From an uncultured Opitutales bacterium (GTDB lineage: Bacteria > Verrucomicrobiota > Verrucomicrobiia > Opitutales > Intestinicryptomonadaceae), in contig URAJ01000022.1 of assembly GCA_900545715.1 (NCBI GenBank), forward strand, positions 1 to 38,138: a stretch of 38,138 nt of DNA. Reading direction: 5' to 3'. Numbering within the stretch: position 1 is the first letter of the stretch; every line of letters starts with the position of its first letter. This document shows positions 35,963 to 38,138 of the stretch, piece after piece. Under the pieces are notes generated by a model. The model worked only from the letters and a program-made list of their open reading frames with translations, searched no databases and was not told the origin of the DNA. A program made the position numbers and the translations under genes.

Positions 35963-36414
35963 AGTTTGACGTTTTTATCCGAAGCCAATACTATAGTGCC
36001 GGAAGCGGCAATATCCCTGCCCTTTCTGGCCTCGACCGAAAAGCTGTACAAGCCGCCGTATTCGCGCACAAATTTTGCGTTTGTGCTCAAAACGCCCCCC
36101 GCCTTAACAACCGATTTAAATTTTACATTCGCCGCTGCGAGAAAAAACACTTTGCCTTCGTGCGATTTGTCGCCGGACGCCTGCGCGTTTAAGGCAATCA
36201 GCAACCCGCAAGTTTGAGCGAGCGATTCCGTTATCATAACGCCCGGCATTATAGGCATGCCCGGGAAATGGCCCTTAAAGAACGGAAGCGTCGGCGGAAT
36301 ATCAAGCTCGGCGACAATTCCTTTTGAAGCGTCGCACTCCACGACCCTGTCAACCATGAGAAACGGCTCCCTCTGCGGGAGGAAGTTCATAATTTCCGAC
36401 TTTTCCAACAACAT
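35959..36414 (-). CDS. FabZ-like 3-hydroxyacyl-ACP dehydratase
   Basis: A 151-residue hot-dog dehydratase; I chose ATG 36414, as the TTG at 36450 is improbable. The active-site pattern PFFKGHFPGMPIMPGVMITESLAQ holds His49 and Glu63. It removes water from 3-hydroxyacyl-ACP to give the trans-2-enoyl product; with no enoyl reductase in the cluster, repeated use gives a conjugated polyene. It follows the acyltransferase gene by 32 bases and overlaps the flavoprotein start. Aryl-polyene clusters usually have two dehydratases; only this one is seen here. Confidence 0.93.
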   Translation of the reverse strand: MLLEKSEIMNFLPQREPFLMVDRVVECDASKGIVAELDIPPTLPFFKGHFPGMPIMPGVMITESLAQTCGLLIALNAQASGDKSHEGKVFFLAAANVKFKSVVKAGGVLSTNAKFVREYGGLYSFSVEARKGRDIAASGTIVLASDKNVKL

Positions 36415-36446
36415 TTGAAAAGAATAGAAAAAATGCGGCGTCAAAT

Positions 36447-37226
36447 TCAAGACTTTTTGGATACCCGCATAATTTTACACTCGGCAGATATAACCCTAAA
36501 CGCTTTTGCGGCAAGCGAATCCGCCGAATTGAAGTCCGACGGAGAAAGCGGAGGCAGTATTTTTATATGGAACGCAAATCCCGTCTTTTCGGGCAATAGC
36601 GGAGTTCCGCGCGTAAATACCGGCTCCGAAGACACTATTGCAGCCGGCACAATATCTATCCCCGTCCTGCGCGACAACCTAAAAGCCATACTTTTAAAAT
36701 CGCCCAACCGTTCTCCGTTCATTCTCGTGCCCTCGGGGAAAACTATGAGATTGCAGCCCCTGCCGACAGCGTCAGATATTTTTTCCATAGCCCGCTCAAT
36801 GTCTCCGCGTGAGCCGTCGCCGGTAGATATAAAGTCAAAAAAGCGCGTCAAAAGCCATATGGCAAGAATCGAATCGTACTTGCCCTTGACGACGACAGCC
36901 GCATTTGGAATTTGGGAGATTGCAAATAACGGGTCGAGCAACGATATGTGGTTAAAAGTATAAATGGCCGGAGATTTTTGGATATTTTCGAGTCCATCGA
37001 TTTTTACTTTATAGCCACCGACGCTCGGGAAAATAGTGATGGAAAGCAGCCGAACGATAATGCGCAAGGCTGCATTTATTTTCTTTTTGTAATCGCGCAA
37101 CCCAAAGAGCGAGAGGATAAGGCAAATTCCAATAACCGCGGCAAAAACAATATTTGCCAGAGCAAATAAAAGGTAGCACAAACCTATGCGAAATTTTGCG
37201 AAAAATTTTTTAAACATAGCCCGCAT
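36447..37226 (-). CDS. PlsC-family 1-acylglycerol-phosphate acyltransferase
   Basis: A 259-residue membrane protein with two hydrophobic N-terminal segments (CYLLFALANIVFAAVIGICLILSLF) and the acyltransferase motifs NHISLLD (His93, Asp98) and FPEGTR (162-167). The ending is basic. Members add an acyl chain to the second position of a glycerophosphate lipid. Position beside the dehydratase and flavoprotein suggests it transfers or edits the acyl anchor of the product, though an ordinary phospholipid role is possible. It is the first gene of this minus-strand group. Confidence 0.92.
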   Translation of the reverse strand: MRAMFKKFFAKFRIGLCYLLFALANIVFAAVIGICLILSLFGLRDYKKKINAALRIIVRLLSITIFPSVGGYKVKIDGLENIQKSPAIYTFNHISLLDPLFAISQIPNAAVVVKGKYDSILAIWLLTRFFDFISTGDGSRGDIERAMEKISDAVGRGCNLIVFPEGTRMNGERLGDFKSMAFRLSRRTGIDIVPAAIVSSEPVFTRGTPLLPEKTGFAFHIKILPPLSPSDFNSADSLAAKAFRVISAECKIMRVSKKS

Positions 37227-37233
37227 AATTATG

Positions 37234-37866
37234 CTATTTTTTCGGTTCCGATTTTGAGAAATGCCATGCTATCAACCTTTGCACCGCGATTAGGACACCT
37301 ATCAATAGCGCGAACACCCACAAGTTGCGCCACATTAGAGAATCCGAAGCTGCGGCTGAGCCTATGTAGATGACGACAGCCCCGATCGCGCCTTGTACAG
37401 CGAGATTTACGACAATATAAGTTGCAAAATTAGAGCGCAAGCCTCCCAATATCAGATTTTGTACAAAATAAGGTATGCCCGGTACCGCTCTGACAAAAAA
37501 ATTGACATTAGCCAAATTGTACGGATTGGGTTTGATTTTAAACTTAATCAAAAGCGATTCGAGCATATTTGGCGGAACGATAAATCTTCCGAATACATAT
37601 CCTATAGATGAGCTTATGAAAAGGCCCGCGAGGCAAATAATCCAAGCCTGCAAAAATGGGAAAGCCGCTCCCGCAAAAAGATAGCATATTGATAGCGAAA
37701 ACGGCAATGCGCACCCTATTCCCATAATTGCAAGGAAGATAAATGGATTATTGTTTGACTCGGCAAATTGCAGGCACAAATCGAGCAATTTGCGCCATCC
37801 GAAAATGTATTCGAAAGCTACGGCAAGAAATAGGAATACAAGAATTTTTACGGCAAATTGCTTCAT
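37234..37866 (-). CDS. VTT/DedA-like (TVP38/SNARE-associated) membrane protein
   Basis: A 210-residue integral membrane protein with five or six hydrophobic segments. The VTT-domain landmarks are visible: ALPFSLSICYLFAGAAFPF, a GLFISSSIGYVFGRF segment, and NFFVRAVPGIPYFVQNLILGG, where Arg and Pro sit in the family signature F.R..P..P. I chose ATG 37866; ATG 37953 is possible, and the longer frame to 38031 runs antisense through the tRNA and is wrong. The family includes lipid scramblases and undecaprenyl-phosphate flippases. It ends seven bases before the PlsC-like gene begins, so it may be co-transcribed with that lipid gene group. Confidence 0.85.
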   Translation of the reverse strand: MKQFAVKILVFLFLAVAFEYIFGWRKLLDLCLQFAESNNNPFIFLAIMGIGCALPFSLSICYLFAGAAFPFLQAWIICLAGLFISSSIGYVFGRFIVPPNMLESLLIKFKIKPNPYNLANVNFFVRAVPGIPYFVQNLILGGLRSNFATYIVVNLAVQGAIGAVVIYIGSAAASDSLMWRNLWVFALLIGVLIAVQRLIAWHFSKSEPKK

Positions 37867-37970
37867 ATTGAGAGTGCAGTCGCAAGATATGGGAGATAAT
37901 AAAAAGAGTAGTATATAGAAAAATATATTGACTAATTTACAAGAATAAAGCATATTTGAAACTTTAAAAA

Positions 37971-38046
<76 letters not shown>

Positions 38047-38057
38047 CTGACTTTAAG

Positions 38058-38088
38058 ACCTTGCAAGCAAGCCACTTGCGAGGTTTTT
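38058..38088 (+). terminator. Terminator after tRNA-Thr
   Basis: A 10-bp stem ACCTTGCAAG / CTTGCGAGGT (38058-38067, 38075-38084) with one G-T wobble and a seven-base loop is followed by a run of five T residues. It is 12 bases past the tRNA. Confidence 0.8.
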
Positions 38089-38138
38089 GGGTCAACACCA
38101 AAGGTTGTGGAATAGGTTGATTTTTTAGATTTGTCTTT

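Overview
The window looks like a chromosomal piece of a Gram-negative bacterium, most likely a Verrucomicrobiota member of the Opitutae type. This is an inference from the housekeeping block (def, coaE, a Rho with a huge N-terminal extension, two GspE/PilB ATPases and a PilC), the outer-membrane machinery (LolA-like protein, TolC-like channel) and the weak Shine-Dalgarno sequences. No rRNA or other phylogenetic marker allows a firm call.

Layout. (1) 1-2200, minus strand, AT-rich accessory DNA: an orphan RHS C-terminal tip between two paralogous small lipoprotein genes (a near-exact 109-bp repeat marks the duplication), plus a small unknown gene. (2) 2284-7899, minus strand: a complete tripartite RND metal-efflux operon (outer-membrane channel, adaptor with a His-rich tail, CusA/CzcA-type pump), with a 74-nt inverted repeat against its first start codon. 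(3) 7979-8898: a gene-free kilobase carrying a duplicated GC-rich repeat. (4) 8899-17962, plus strand: conserved hypothetical, peptide deformylase, dephospho-CoA kinase, Rho with a Q/N-rich prion-like segment, two tandem PilB/GspE ATPases and PilC, closed by a strong terminator. (5) 18383-37226: a roughly 19-kb lipid/polyketide cluster of aryl-polyene (APE) character. (6) 37234-38088: a VTT/DedA-like membrane protein and a tRNA-Thr(CGU).

The cluster is the most interesting part. It encodes a KASIII-like enzyme, two separate fusions of an active ketosynthase with a degenerate (chain-length-factor-like) ketosynthase, two acyl carrier proteins, a ketoreductase, a FabZ-like dehydratase, a hot-dog thioesterase, LpxL-like and PlsC-like acyltransferases, a family-2 glycosyltransferase, an MMPL-type exporter, a LolA-like carrier and a small exported protein. 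This is the toolkit used to build a polyunsaturated acyl chain on an ACP, attach it to a lipid and move it to the outer membrane. Non-standard parts are: (a) a cobalamin-type radical SAM domain fused to the N-terminus of one KS-CLF pair (1237 aa), (b) a GcvT-like folate-fold protein lacking the usual catalytic Asp motif, and (c) an Fe-S flavoprotein fused to an SCP2-like lipid-binding domain. No ammonia lyase, aryl-ACP/CoA ligase or ordinary methyltransferase is visible, so the starter unit and tailoring chemistry probably differ from known APEs. The genes are packed with 4-base start/stop overlaps and organised around a 52-bp divergent promoter region (31365-31416).
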